The notes under the pieces were generated by a model that was not told the origin of the DNA, did not search any database, and saw only the letters and a list, made by a program, of their open reading frames with translations. From contig NZ_JAIVAT010000009.1 in the NCBI RefSeq assembly GCF_020172085.1, positions 62,001-126,000 on the forward strand: 64,000 bases of DNA. The letters run 5' to 3'. Made by a program: the position numbers and the translations under genes. Positions 41,995-50,967 of this stretch are shown here, piece after piece (positions within the stretch are counted from its first letter, which is position 1; every line of letters begins with the position of its first letter). Source of the stretch: Rossellomorea aquimaris (GTDB lineage Bacteria > Bacillota > Bacilli > Bacillales > Bacillaceae_B).

Positions 41995-43777
41995 GATGGA
42001 TTTCCACCTCTTTGGCAAGGGGGTTTTTCACCATCGTATAGACTGATTGAGCCTCCATCGGACCGACTAGTTCGTCCATATCATAGAATCGGGTCAATAA
42101 GTTCGCCTTACACGGAAGGACCGGTTGATATAATAAGCTGCTGAGAAGATTGGAATCCTCCCCCCACTGCTGTTCATGAATCTCGAGTCTTTCTTTGACG
42201 AGATTCATCAGCCTTTCTTCTTCAATAAGGTCATTTGCCCCGAAACCATTGATCAGCCCGAATAAATGGTTAAAGAAAAAGTAATAGCGTAATCGTTCTT
42301 CTGCGACTTCATCAGCACAAACCGTGTCACTCTCTTGATTCAAGTCAGGGAGCAGTTTTTTAAGCTTTTCCACTTTCGATTCACTGAAGTAATATCCCTG
42401 ATTATCTCGATAATAGAAGGTTTCAGGGTAGCCATTCTTTAGTTGAATCACCGAGTTCTGCTGATGAGCTTCAAGGGCGATCCCGTATGTGTGGAACAAC
42501 CAGATCATCGGATCCAGAGTCAGGGATAAGTATCGATCGAACCAATCCAGACTTACTTCCTCAAGACTCCTACTTTCTCTTTGCGCTATCCCTTCCATGA
42601 TGGACTGTATCCTCGGTTTCCCTCCATAGGCATGGTCTTGGCATAGGGCTGCAATCAAGCTGGTCCCTCTACTCTTTTCATAGAAAGGGTTTTCCCTGAT
42701 GACCAGTTCAAAACCTGAAATGTCCTCTTTTAGGTCCACGTTTATGTATGCAGGATCCTTGATGACGATAAAGTCTGGGAACTCGCTGTTAAGGCTCTTT
42801 CCTATTTCCGTTTCTAGTAATCTTGAAACCTCAACTCCCCTGGCTAGCTCTTTCTTTTGATTGACACGGAGAGAGTTTGTGATTTTGACAGGTACTGAGA
42901 ATTTATACATATAGCGCGAATCGCTGCTATAGACGGTTCTGAACGACGACGTCGCCGTGAAGTGCTTCCCTAGGGGACCGATATATTCCATACGTCTTTC
43001 TTCCATCAGGCCTTGTACTTTTTCTTTTTTAAGTAGTGTATTTACTTGAAGGGGATGGACAGGAAGCAATACGCGTCCATTCTCTTCAATCATCTCCTGC
43101 AGCCAATTCGGATCAACCCCTGGGGCATCCTTTAGTTCCTCAAAAATAATGGAAGATGCAGATTGGGTCGTACTTGAATCCTGCTCTACCAATGAAAGAT
43201 CTACACTAAAATAATGAAGCTGAAATTCCCCTTTATTTTCAGGTGAATACGCAAGATCTTCTTGGTCGGTCAAGCCCTGCTTACTCTTCGGTGTTGGATG
43301 TAGCATATGTCCGAAAAGAAGGGATTGCTCTGCATCAATATAATCAAACTCTTCATCCGAGAGTGCCTCACCATCACCAACGCGACTTTCAACATAGTTT
43401 TTTATACTTCGACAGCTCAGAATCACTCTTAAGAGAAGTTCATCTTCTGACCCTTGATTGCCCTTATCCAGTAAGAATTCTTTTACAACAAGGGCTGTAA
43501 GGGTCACATAGTCAAGTGGTTTCATTTCGCTTTCCCCTACTCGATAATAAAGGGGAAATCCGAAGAGATGGCGATCGGTAAGTGACCAGTATGCTACCGG
43601 GATAATCAGTTCAATCTGTTGCAGGGCTAATCGAGAGACGATGACTTTCTCGAATTGCCCAAGTGATGAATGATGTTCATAGCTGCTCTCTTCAGAATAG
43701 TTCCCTGTTTCCCTCAAGTAACAATTAAGAAAGCTTTGCATCGTTGCGTGTTCCGCAATTTCATTAGAATGTATCAA
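41984..43777 (-). CDS. IucA/IucC-family siderophore synthetase, RhbC-like
   Basis: 597 residues and the second NIS synthetase of the operon. Recognisable parts are FGHMLHPTPKSKQGL, HPLQVNTLL, ATSSFRTVYS, VPVKITNSLRV and EAHQQNSVIQL. It differs from the RhbF-like enzyme, as expected if each forms one of two amide bonds to citrate in turn. It overlaps the decarboxylase gene before it by 14 bases and the acetyltransferase after it by 11, so translation is coupled along the operon. Confidence 0.9.
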   Translation of the reverse strand: MIHSNEIAEHATMQSFLNCYLRETGNYSEESSYEHHSSLGQFEKVIVSRLALQQIELIIPVAYWSLTDRHLFGFPLYYRVGESEMKPLDYVTLTALVVKEFLLDKGNQGSEDELLLRVILSCRSIKNYVESRVGDGEALSDEEFDYIDAEQSLLFGHMLHPTPKSKQGLTDQEDLAYSPENKGEFQLHYFSVDLSLVEQDSSTTQSASSIIFEELKDAPGVDPNWLQEMIEENGRVLLPVHPLQVNTLLKKEKVQGLMEERRMEYIGPLGKHFTATSSFRTVYSSDSRYMYKFSVPVKITNSLRVNQKKELARGVEVSRLLETEIGKSLNSEFPDFIVIKDPAYINVDLKEDISGFELVIRENPFYEKSRGTSLIAALCQDHAYGGKPRIQSIMEGIAQRESRSLEEVSLDWFDRYLSLTLDPMIWLFHTYGIALEAHQQNSVIQLKNGYPETFYYRDNQGYYFSESKVEKLKKLLPDLNQESDTVCADEVAEERLRYYFFFNHLFGLINGFGANDLIEEERLMNLVKERLEIHEQQWGEDSNLLSSLLYQPVLPCKANLLTRFYDMDELVGPMEAQSVYTMVKNPLAKEVEIHHVL

Positions 43778-45299
43778 AGTATGCTCCTCCGTTTACTAAT
43801 TCATCTCCGATTTCTTCAATCTCTAGTAGAAGAGAATGAATATCTCCCGGCTTCGTTCGTGGATTTAATAAGGTCAATTTCAAGTAGGTATGACCCTCAA
43901 TCACCGTTTTCGCAATTACTCCTTTTCCTCTATAGAGGAGTTTCTGCTGGATCAGCCGGTTTAAGTGATGGATATCCATCCCCATTTCCAGCCTTCTAGG
44001 CTGATAGCGAAAGATGACTGTGTTGATTTCCGGAATCGGGTTCTGAATAACGATGTTCTCCTGTTCTTCCATATAAGCAGCTGTGTACCTGGCAAGCTTG
44101 ATCGTTTCATCAATCATCTCTCCAAAAAGCTGGGTTCCCACTGTCTTAAGTGATAGGAACAGTTTTAACGCATCAAATCTCCTCGTCGTTTGAACCGACT
44201 TATTCACCAGATTTAAGATGCCCTCTCTATCGTCTTTCACAGGATTCAAGTAGTCAGCATGATACGAAAGATGACGGAAATGCTTCTGATCCTTGACGAG
44301 GAATGCTCCGCAGCTGATTGGCTGATAGAACAACTTATGGAAGTCCACTGTAATGGAATCGGCCTCTTCCAGTCCTTTTAACTTGCCGGCATGGGCGTGG
44401 CTCATCATCAGACCGCCGCCATATGCTGCATCGATATGAAGCCACAAACCGTGGTGACGGGCAATCTCTGCCAGGTCCACCATCGGATCGATGCTTCCAA
44501 AATCGGTCGTTCCACAAGTAGCAACAAGGGCAAAGGGTAATAGTTGATTCTGTTCAAGATTCCTGAGTGCTTCTTTCACTTCCTCAACGCTCATCCGATG
44601 ATGTTCATCGGTCTTGACCGTCACTATCGCGTTTTCCCCTAAACCCAGTTGGGAAGCCGCTTTCTTGACTGTAAAATGAGCATCTTCTGAACAAAGGATC
44701 CTTAATCGGTTAAAGCGTTGGGGTAAACCATCCCTTTGGACGTTATGATTCCATTTCGCATGACAGAAGGCATCGCGTGCCAACAGGAGCCCCATATAAT
44801 TAGATTGTGTTCCGCCACTTGTAAACACACCGCCGGATGTTGCCGGAAGATTTAGTTTTTCTGTCAACCACTTCACCATTTCCTCTTCCACATAAGTGGC
44901 TGCTGTACTCTGGTCCCAAGAATCCATTGATTGATTGAGTGCAGCGATCATCAATTCCGCTGCCACTCCCGGAAGAAGCGGAGGACAATGTAAATGAGCC
45001 ATGCTCTTCTGATGGGAAATATGAAGACTATTCTTCAGAATCGGATCACCGATTTCATGAAGGACGTCCTCAAATGATTTTCCTTCCCGTGTAAATGTCA
45101 TGATCGGTTTGATCTCATCTTTTATCACATCGGGCATTTTCCCGATAAAAGGCTGCCCGGTAGAAGCATATAAGTGTTGGAGCTGCCGGCTGACTCCATC
45201 GACCATCTCATGAAAAGCCCGGAGTCCTTTTTCTCCTTGATGCAGGAAAAAGGAGTCCATGTTCTGATTGATTTCTTTATCCATTGTTTTCATTTTCAT
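43764..45299 (-). CDS. L-2,4-diaminobutyrate decarboxylase (RhbB-like)
   Basis: 511 residues of the group II pyridoxal phosphate decarboxylases. The cofactor-binding lysine is in SITVDFHKLFYQP, with HIDAAYGGGLM and VFTSGGTQSNYMGLL also conserved. It converts 2,4-diaminobutyrate to 1,3-diaminopropane, the backbone of schizokinen-type siderophores. GGAGTG precedes the ATG, four bases after the aminotransferase stop. Annotation as glutamate or aromatic decarboxylase is possible from family alone, but the operon makes diaminobutyrate most likely. Confidence 0.9.
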   Translation of the reverse strand: MKMKTMDKEINQNMDSFFLHQGEKGLRAFHEMVDGVSRQLQHLYASTGQPFIGKMPDVIKDEIKPIMTFTREGKSFEDVLHEIGDPILKNSLHISHQKSMAHLHCPPLLPGVAAELMIAALNQSMDSWDQSTAATYVEEEMVKWLTEKLNLPATSGGVFTSGGTQSNYMGLLLARDAFCHAKWNHNVQRDGLPQRFNRLRILCSEDAHFTVKKAASQLGLGENAIVTVKTDEHHRMSVEEVKEALRNLEQNQLLPFALVATCGTTDFGSIDPMVDLAEIARHHGLWLHIDAAYGGGLMMSHAHAGKLKGLEEADSITVDFHKLFYQPISCGAFLVKDQKHFRHLSYHADYLNPVKDDREGILNLVNKSVQTTRRFDALKLFLSLKTVGTQLFGEMIDETIKLARYTAAYMEEQENIVIQNPIPEINTVIFRYQPRRLEMGMDIHHLNRLIQQKLLYRGKGVIAKTVIEGHTYLKLTLLNPRTKPGDIHSLLLEIEEIGDELVNGGAYFDTF

Positions 45300-45303
45300 G
45301 ATT

Positions 45304-46656
45304 TCACTCCGTAAGAGAAGCTGTTATGGCTTCTTTGAAAATAGTCACCACTTCATCTACTTGCTCTCTTGTGATGATCAATGGCGGAAGAAAACGGACC
45401 ACGGCACCATGTCTTCCTCCCACTTCAAGGATCAATCCCCGTTTGAAGCATTCACGTTGGATGGCACTCGCTATTTCTGGATTAGCCGGTTGACTTCCGC
45501 TCGCTGATCGGGGTTTAGAAGGATCAATGATCTCCACTCCTATCATCAGTCCTCTACCTCTTACATCCCCTATCTCAGGGAACTCCTGTTGAAGATCTTT
45601 CAAGGAAGAAAGAAGTCTTTCTCCCATTTCCCCTGCATGAGCAGCCAAATTCTGCTCTTTAATGAACTTTAAAGTGGCTGTCCCTGCTGCCATAGCCATT
45701 TGATTTCCCCTGAAGGTGCCGATATGTGCGCCCGGTTCCCACGCATCAAGATCACGATCATATATCACGACGGAAAGCGGCAGGCTCCCCCCAATTGCTT
45801 TTGAAAGGACAAATACATCCGGTACGATTCCAGCATGTTCAAACGAGAAGAGTTCCCCAGTACGTCCGATTCCCGTCTGCACCTCATCGATGATAAGTGG
45901 AATCCCCCGCTCTTTCGTGATTCGTCTCATTTCCTGGATCCATTCGATCGGCGCAGGAACGGAGCCTCCCTCACCCTGTACCGTTTCAAAAATCATAGCG
46001 GCAGGTGGCAAAATGCCACTCTCGGGATCGTCAAGGAGATTCTCGATGTACTGGCTGCTAATGCGGTGACTGTCCTCTCCACCTATTCCGAATGGACAGC
46101 GGTATGTATAGGGATAAGGCATGAAATGTGTGTCCGGCATTAATCCTTGAACCTTCTTCTTCGGACTGAGATTTCCACTGATGGACATCGTCCCATGTGT
46201 GGCGCCGTGGTACCCGCCTTGGAAGGTAAGGATGCTTTGCCTTCCGGTTGCCGTCTTCACTAATTTCAACGCAGCCTCGATGGCATCACCGCCTGTCGGC
46301 CCGCAAAATTGGATTTTCGCGCGATTACGAAATCCTTCCGGTAACGATGAGAATAGTTCATTCACAAACTCTTCTTTCACAGGAGTGGTAATATCTAACG
46401 TATGTAAGGGCCGTTTATCACGAATCACTTGCTCCATCGCCTCAATAACCGTCGGATGATTGTGTCCAAGGGCCAATGTTCCCGCTCCCGCTAAGCAATC
46501 CAAGTATTTGTTCCCTTCCATATCCGTTACATAAATGCCCTCCGCTTCTCTGATGGCAAGAGGTATTCTTCTTGGATAAGATCTTGCATTCGACTCCCGT
46601 CTCTCTTGTTGTTCCAGTAATTCTTTATTTGAAATGGCATGTTGTATCGTCATCAT
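45304..46656 (-). CDS. Diaminobutyrate-2-oxoglutarate aminotransferase (RhbA-like), first gene of siderophore operon
   Basis: About 450 residues, class III aminotransferase. Seen are YLDCLAGAGTLALGHNHP, QFCGPTGGDAIEAALKL, GGYHGATHGTMS, FETVQGEGGS, LIIDEVQTGIGRTG and the PLP lysine in FVLSKAIGGSLPLS. It transfers an amino group to aspartate 4-semialdehyde. The ATG at 46656 (or 46653) follows AAGGAAGA; the in-frame ATG at 46701 lies just after the Fur box and has no ribosome binding site. Expression is expected to be iron-repressed. Confidence 0.9.
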   Translation of the reverse strand: MMTIQHAISNKELLEQQERRESNARSYPRRIPLAIREAEGIYVTDMEGNKYLDCLAGAGTLALGHNHPTVIEAMEQVIRDKRPLHTLDITTPVKEEFVNELFSSLPEGFRNRAKIQFCGPTGGDAIEAALKLVKTATGRQSILTFQGGYHGATHGTMSISGNLSPKKKVQGLMPDTHFMPYPYTYRCPFGIGGEDSHRISSQYIENLLDDPESGILPPAAMIFETVQGEGGSVPAPIEWIQEMRRITKERGIPLIIDEVQTGIGRTGELFSFEHAGIVPDVFVLSKAIGGSLPLSVVIYDRDLDAWEPGAHIGTFRGNQMAMAAGTATLKFIKEQNLAAHAGEMGERLLSSLKDLQQEFPEIGDVRGRGLMIGVEIIDPSKPRSASGSQPANPEIASAIQRECFKRGLILEVGGRHGAVVRFLPPLIITREQVDEVVTIFKEAITASLTE

Positions 46657-46707
46657 TACATCTTCCTTTCCTGGTAGAATGGCTTTTGCTTTCAACGACA
46701 TCTTAAT

Positions 46708-46751
46708 TGATAATGATTATCATTGTCAATAGTAGTTGATAACTATTCTCA
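46708..46751 (-). promoter_or_regulatory. Tandem Fur boxes at siderophore promoter
   Basis: GATAATGATTATCATTGTC (46709-46727) matches the 19-bp Fur consensus at 17 positions. A second 7-1-7 match, TGATAACTATTCTCA (46737-46751), has two mismatches. On the minus strand TTGACA lies between them (46728-46723). The sites are about 50-95 bp upstream of the aminotransferase start. Confidence 0.88.
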
Positions 46752-46963
46752 ATTATTTTCAATCTCTACCAGGTCATTTGTATGGATATCCGTTTTTTTC
46801 TAAGAATTTCCTGATGGTTGTGGTGAAAGGGAGGTTTTTTCCAAAACCGCCCTCCATTTACACTATTACGTAAACGATAGGAATCAGGTATATTTACACA
46901 GTGTCAAAAATAGGATAAAAGTCGGTATGAACAGCTTTTCTGTGATCATAATTGAATGCACAA
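46752..46963. other. Rest of the intergenic region upstream of the siderophore operon
   Basis: About 210 bases between the Fur boxes and the terminator of the next operon. No credible gene, repeat or RNA was seen. Confidence 0.6.
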
Positions 46964-46997
46964 AAATACACCGGAACTAAAAATCTCCGGTGTATTT
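46964..46997 (-). terminator. Terminator after second amidinohydrolase gene
   Basis: AAATACACCGGA (46964-46975) pairs with TCCGGTGTATTT (46986-46997), followed on the minus strand by T residues. Confidence 0.82.
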
Positions 46998-47007
46998 CGT
47001 ACGTTAT

Positions 47008-47952
47008 TTACTTTCGCTCCAACGGCAATGTCATGCACCTGATTCCGCCTCCACCTTTCTCCAATTCATTCACATCAACTTGTATAATCTTCTTCCCTCT
47101 TACTTTCGGATGCTCTTTAAATATGCTCTTATTCGCTTTCGTACTCACTAATAGGGTTTCCGGATCCAGATTCAGAAAATTGATATCCGCCACTGTGTGT
47201 GTCACATTATCCGTCCACAGAACTTCGAATCCTTGCCGCTTTATAAAGTCTTCCATCATCACGTACTTTGCGCCGTTTTCGCTGACGACTTGTACAGGGA
47301 AAAGGCTCATATAACTTTTGGCAATCAGAAGGTCTTCCCCTGCAACATTACAATTCATATCCAAGTGCATCGTTTCACCGGTCCGCGGTAAGTCGATGAT
47401 CCCTATTTCCGAAAACCCAGCCAGAAAGATTTTACTCTTCAGTGCTTCAATGCTCTCAATACTGGATCTCATTCCGGTATTTATAAAGACGGCGTCCCTG
47501 TTCAACACAAATACATCCCCATTTTCCAATGCTTTCAATGAGTTATTGTCCTTGATCGAAAATGTCTTCTCATCAAACCATGATTGAAACAACTCATGAC
47601 TATGGAAATACTCGGGTGCTCTCATCGTAATGCCGGCATCACCAGGAATGACTGTGTTCCCATAAACGCAAGCCAGATCTCTTACAAATACACGATTGAT
47701 AAGCTTATGATTCAACTCCCCAACCTCATCTGGAAGGTGTTTGGAGTAATCGATGACTCGCACACCCGTATCCTCCATCGCACGAATCATCTCTTCATGG
47801 TTTGCCTTCGCTTTCACCTGGTTAACCGGTTTCTCCCATCCGACGTAATCTGCCGTTCGTTGGTCGGGGACATCCACGGACGAAGGCGAGCAGACCATCA
47901 CCGTTTTTAATTCTCCATGTTCATTCCAGCAATTCGCATTGATCTTTATCAT
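47008..47952 (-). CDS. Arginine deiminase/amidinotransferase superfamily protein
   Basis: 314 residues. Catalytic landmarks are VFVRDLACVYG, LENGDVF, MHLDMNCNV and the C-terminal GIRCMTLPLER with the nucleophilic Cys. The typical EGGD is ENGD here. The C-terminus closely resembles that of the YkgA-like protein at 6694-7551, but the two differ elsewhere. It should act on a guanidino compound. GGAGG lies seven bases before the ATG at 47952. It is divergent from an amino acid permease, which may import its substrate (inference). Confidence 0.82.
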   Translation of the reverse strand: MIKINANCWNEHGELKTVMVCSPSSVDVPDQRTADYVGWEKPVNQVKAKANHEEMIRAMEDTGVRVIDYSKHLPDEVGELNHKLINRVFVRDLACVYGNTVIPGDAGITMRAPEYFHSHELFQSWFDEKTFSIKDNNSLKALENGDVFVLNRDAVFINTGMRSSIESIEALKSKIFLAGFSEIGIIDLPRTGETMHLDMNCNVAGEDLLIAKSYMSLFPVQVVSENGAKYVMMEDFIKRQGFEVLWTDNVTHTVADINFLNLDPETLLVSTKANKSIFKEHPKVRGKKIIQVDVNELEKGGGGIRCMTLPLERK

Positions 47953-48079
47953 CAGCCAGCCTCCTTGAAAATCAGTCTTCCTTACTTTCTCCTTTCCCAT
48001 GGAAATCATTCCGGCCCCATTCACATAATTCATGGGGGGGAATGTCACACTATGGAGGATAAAGGGCAGGTGATGAGAG

Positions 48080-49384
48080 TTGAGTAAATGTACGGATCAA
48101 CGTAATCTTTCGTGGTGGCAGCTTTCGTTCATAGGGGTAGGCTGCATCATTGGAACAGGATATTTCCTTGGCTCGGCTATTCCGATTCAACGTGCGGGAT
48201 TTTCTGTGCTTATTGCCTATTTAATCGCAGGTATCGGTACATGGATGGTATTCCAGGCACTTGCAAAACTGACGGCTGAGCACCCAGAAAAAGGCTCATT
48301 CCGTACCTATGCCAAAAAAGCATTCGGTCCATGGGCAGGATTCAGTAATGGCTGGGTGTATTGGTCAGCTGAAATGTTGATTATGGGAAGTCAATTAACG
48401 GCCCTTGCCCTTTTTGCCCAGTTTTGGTTTCCGAGGATACCCCTTTGGATTTTCACTGCGGGATTTGCGGGACTTGGTTTAGTGATCATCTTATTGGGAG
48501 TAAAGAAAGTAGAGCAGATGGAGAATCTATTCGGGTTGATGAAGGCGGCTGCCATCGTTATGTTCATCCTTGTTGGGGGTGCCGCCTTGTTTGGATGGCT
48601 TGGTGGCGGAGAATCGAGTCGTGAGCTGTACTCTCCCATTCAAGGTATGCTTCCCCTTGAAGGAAAGGGATTATGGCTTGCCCTTCTATTTGCTTTTTAT
48701 GGCTTCGGCGGGATTGAAGTGATGGGTCTGATGGCGAAGGAGTTGAAGGACCCAAAGGATGCCCCTAAGTCAGGAAACATCATGCTCGTGACATTGACCT
48801 TTCTTTACGTTGTTTCTTTCTATCTTGTTTTAAAGCTGGTTCCGATAGAAGTCATCAACCCAAATGAAAGCCCGTTTCTGACAGCCCTTAAACAATATGA
48901 CCTCCCTTGGGTGCCACATGTATTCAACTCCATCTTGATCATTGCCGGTTTCTCAACCATGGTCGCATCTCTATATGCCGTCACGACGATGCTTGTCACT
49001 CTGGCCGAGGAAGGGGACGCACCACATATTTTCGCCAAAAAAGGGAGATGGAGCATCCCACTGCCTGCGTTCGGATTAACCATTTTTGTCGTTTTCGTCT
49101 CCATCATAGTGGCAATGATCCTCCCGGAAAGGCTATTCGAGTATGTGACAACGGCTGCAGGTCTGATGCTCCTTTATACATGGATTTTCATCCTGGCGTC
49201 CTTTCTCAAACTCATGAGCAAGACCGCCTGGAATCTGATTCAATCGATCATCGCCCTCTTCCTTATCGTATTCGCCATCAGTGGTACTCTTTTTGATCAT
49301 GTAAGCCGAATAGGATTCTATGTAAGTATCGGATTCATCCTATTGATTGCAGCTGCTGCGTTTTTCAAAAGAAAAAAGAGTTAA
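48080..49384 (+). CDS. APC-family amino acid permease
   Basis: 434 residues from a TTG start with AGGTGATG upstream. About 12 membrane segments; SFIGVGCIIGTGYFLGSAIPIQRAG is the N-terminal APC signature, and FYGFGGIEVMGLMAKELKDPKDAPKS matches the consensus loop of amino acid transporters such as AnsP/YvbW-type permeases. Substrate unknown, but its divergent neighbour is a guanidino-modifying enzyme, so an arginine-like substrate is worth considering. The terminator overlaps the stop. Confidence 0.85.
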   Translation: MSKCTDQRNLSWWQLSFIGVGCIIGTGYFLGSAIPIQRAGFSVLIAYLIAGIGTWMVFQALAKLTAEHPEKGSFRTYAKKAFGPWAGFSNGWVYWSAEMLIMGSQLTALALFAQFWFPRIPLWIFTAGFAGLGLVIILLGVKKVEQMENLFGLMKAAAIVMFILVGGAALFGWLGGGESSRELYSPIQGMLPLEGKGLWLALLFAFYGFGGIEVMGLMAKELKDPKDAPKSGNIMLVTLTFLYVVSFYLVLKLVPIEVINPNESPFLTALKQYDLPWVPHVFNSILIIAGFSTMVASLYAVTTMLVTLAEEGDAPHIFAKKGRWSIPLPAFGLTIFVVFVSIIVAMILPERLFEYVTTAAGLMLLYTWIFILASFLKLMSKTAWNLIQSIIALFLIVFAISGTLFDHVSRIGFYVSIGFILLIAAAAFFKRKKS

Positions 49385-49402
49385 AGGCAGTCCTTAACTC
49401 TT
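49376..49402. terminator. Terminator shared by permease and ycgG
   Basis: AAGAGTTAA (49376-49384) pairs with TTAACTCTT (49394-49402); it overlaps both stop codons. Confidence 0.7.
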
Positions 49403-50140
49403 GATTTTCTTATGCATATGTGAAAATGGGCATTTACTCATGGCAGAATCATCATCACGAAGATAATATTGTTCCCACTCATAATTGTCTTGCTGCCCAT
49501 ACCATTTCAGACTTGGATGTGGAGGTGCTTCGTCATATTCCACAAGCCGCTTTCGGATGACCTTCTTCAATTTCTGGCCGAAAACCGTGGAGGAATTGAT
49601 TTCATCAAAAACCCATCTCGGCTGGAACGCTATTAAGAAGTAAGGGAAATGACGGCTTTTTCGAACGGTGTGAGCAGGAGTTGCACAGAAGGAAAAATAC
49701 GGTTCACCATTAAAACAAAACTCCCATGTGTGGTCGTGGGGATCCTTTCCAATATGATCCGGCCACGGCTTGTCGTCCAATTGATGGACCCGGTTCAACA
49801 GGTCCCAAAAAATCTGCTCATACGTTTCAACCGGCTGCCGGCCTCCCGCCATATCATCTGAATGGCAGAACACTACGAGAGATGCGTAATTTCCCGTTTC
49901 CCTTGAAATCTCCCCGTATTGTTTTAAGTAAGATGCCAATTTTTCTGAGGCTTCTCCTTTTCTAGGGTCTTCCGTAAAGCCGAATCGCAGTGTATCTGTC
50001 TGAAATCCTTGTTTTCCTGGTACGCAAGGATAAGGATGCTCTTCATCACACAACATCGCAGCGAATTGGCGGTATGCGGATTGCTGCCATGGGCTAAGTT
50101 CTTCCAAATGTTGATCAATCCAACTCTTTGAACATAACAT
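49394..50140 (-). CDS. ycgG: YqcI/YcgG-family protein
   Basis: 248 residues. The blocks LRFGFTEDPR, YASLVVFCHSD, WEFCFNGEPYFSFCATPAHTVRKSR and IAFQPRWVFDE are those of the YqcI/YcgG family, whose function is not established. No signal peptide. In B. subtilis ycgG adjoins the LysE-type exporter gene ycgF, as here, so the pair is conserved. Its ribosome binding site (AGGAGG) lies in the 3' arm of a hairpin at 50149-50183. Confidence 0.85.
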   Translation of the reverse strand: MLCSKSWIDQHLEELSPWQQSAYRQFAAMLCDEEHPYPCVPGKQGFQTDTLRFGFTEDPRKGEASEKLASYLKQYGEISRETGNYASLVVFCHSDDMAGGRQPVETYEQIFWDLLNRVHQLDDKPWPDHIGKDPHDHTWEFCFNGEPYFSFCATPAHTVRKSRHFPYFLIAFQPRWVFDEINSSTVFGQKLKKVIRKRLVEYDEAPPHPSLKWYGQQDNYEWEQYYLRDDDSAMSKCPFSHMHKKIKS

Positions 50141-50148
50141 AGTCGATT

Positions 50149-50183
50149 CCTCCTAAGGATTACTCATGTATCCTATTAGGAGG
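50149..50183 (-). promoter_or_regulatory. Hairpin sequestering the ycgG Shine-Dalgarno
   Basis: On the minus strand CCTCCTAATAGGAT (50183-50170) can pair with ATCCTTAGGAGG (50160-50149), with a two-base bulge and a nine-base loop. The 3' arm contains the ycgG AGGAGG. No T-run follows, so it is not a simple terminator. Confidence 0.55.
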
Positions 50184-50202
50184 GTTCAAAGTGGGTGTCT
50201 GT

Positions 50203-50832
50203 CTAGCCGAATAATAACCTGCAGGCCTCCACTCCGAAATATATGCCGAAACCCATTAATATGAGCCCGGAAACAATCGAGATGACTCGTAGGAATCGGG
50301 GGCTTATCAACTTCCTCGCGCCCGTTGCAACACCGGCCATCGTCACATCCCAAATGGTGATCCCAAGGAAAATACCCAAGCTGTATAACAGCATCTGTCC
50401 CGATTCATAGGAGCTTGATGTCTTTGCAAGGATCGAACCATAGATTCCAAGCCAGAATAAAATACTCAGTGGATTGGAGATGGCCATAAAAAACCCTGTA
50501 CGAAACGATTTTCCTTTCGTTTCACTTTGACTTTTTCCAGAGTCATTCGTAAGGTCTCCTGAATTCTGAAGGCTTTCTATCCCCGTGTAGGTCAAAATAA
50601 AGAACCCAAAAATCCATAAGAACAGTTTGATGATCGGAATATCTATGAATTGAGCGATTCCGAAATAAATCAGGAGCATAAAAATCCCGTCCGCCACCAT
50701 TCCTCCAACCCCGACAAGCCAGGCATGGAAGAAGCCGAAGCGGATCCCCTTGTCCAATTGTGCTGCATTGATCGGACCCATTGGAGCTGAAAGGGATAAA
50801 CCCAAGACAATATAGCTAATAAAGATACTCAT
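50203..50832 (-). CDS. ycgF: LysE-family amino acid exporter YcgF-like
   Basis: 209 residues with about six membrane segments. The family start (YIVLGLSLSAPMGPINAAQLDKGIRFG) and FFMAISNPLSILFWLGIYGS are diagnostic for LysE/RhtB exporters. It is upstream of ycgG on the same strand with 62 bases between, in which the hairpin above lies. Exported amino acid unknown. Its own ribosome binding site is AGGTGG before the ATG. Confidence 0.88.
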   Translation of the reverse strand: MSIFISYIVLGLSLSAPMGPINAAQLDKGIRFGFFHAWLVGVGGMVADGIFMLLIYFGIAQFIDIPIIKLFLWIFGFFILTYTGIESLQNSGDLTNDSGKSQSETKGKSFRTGFFMAISNPLSILFWLGIYGSILAKTSSSYESGQMLLYSLGIFLGITIWDVTMAGVATGARKLISPRFLRVISIVSGLILMGFGIYFGVEACRLLFG

Positions 50833-50967
50833 GTTCGACCACCTTCACATTGACTTCCCTCCATTGTATTCGGACAAGTCGGTAAGTATTAAACCCTTTT
50901 CAGAATAAATGTCCAAAATGCGGATAATCTAAACAGCGATACCATTTCCAAAAGGAGGAGAACAACT

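Noticed and set aside
47953-48079. T-box or riboswitch before the amino acid permease
   Set aside because: The divergent gap is only 127 bases and shows no conserved T-box or aptamer blocks.
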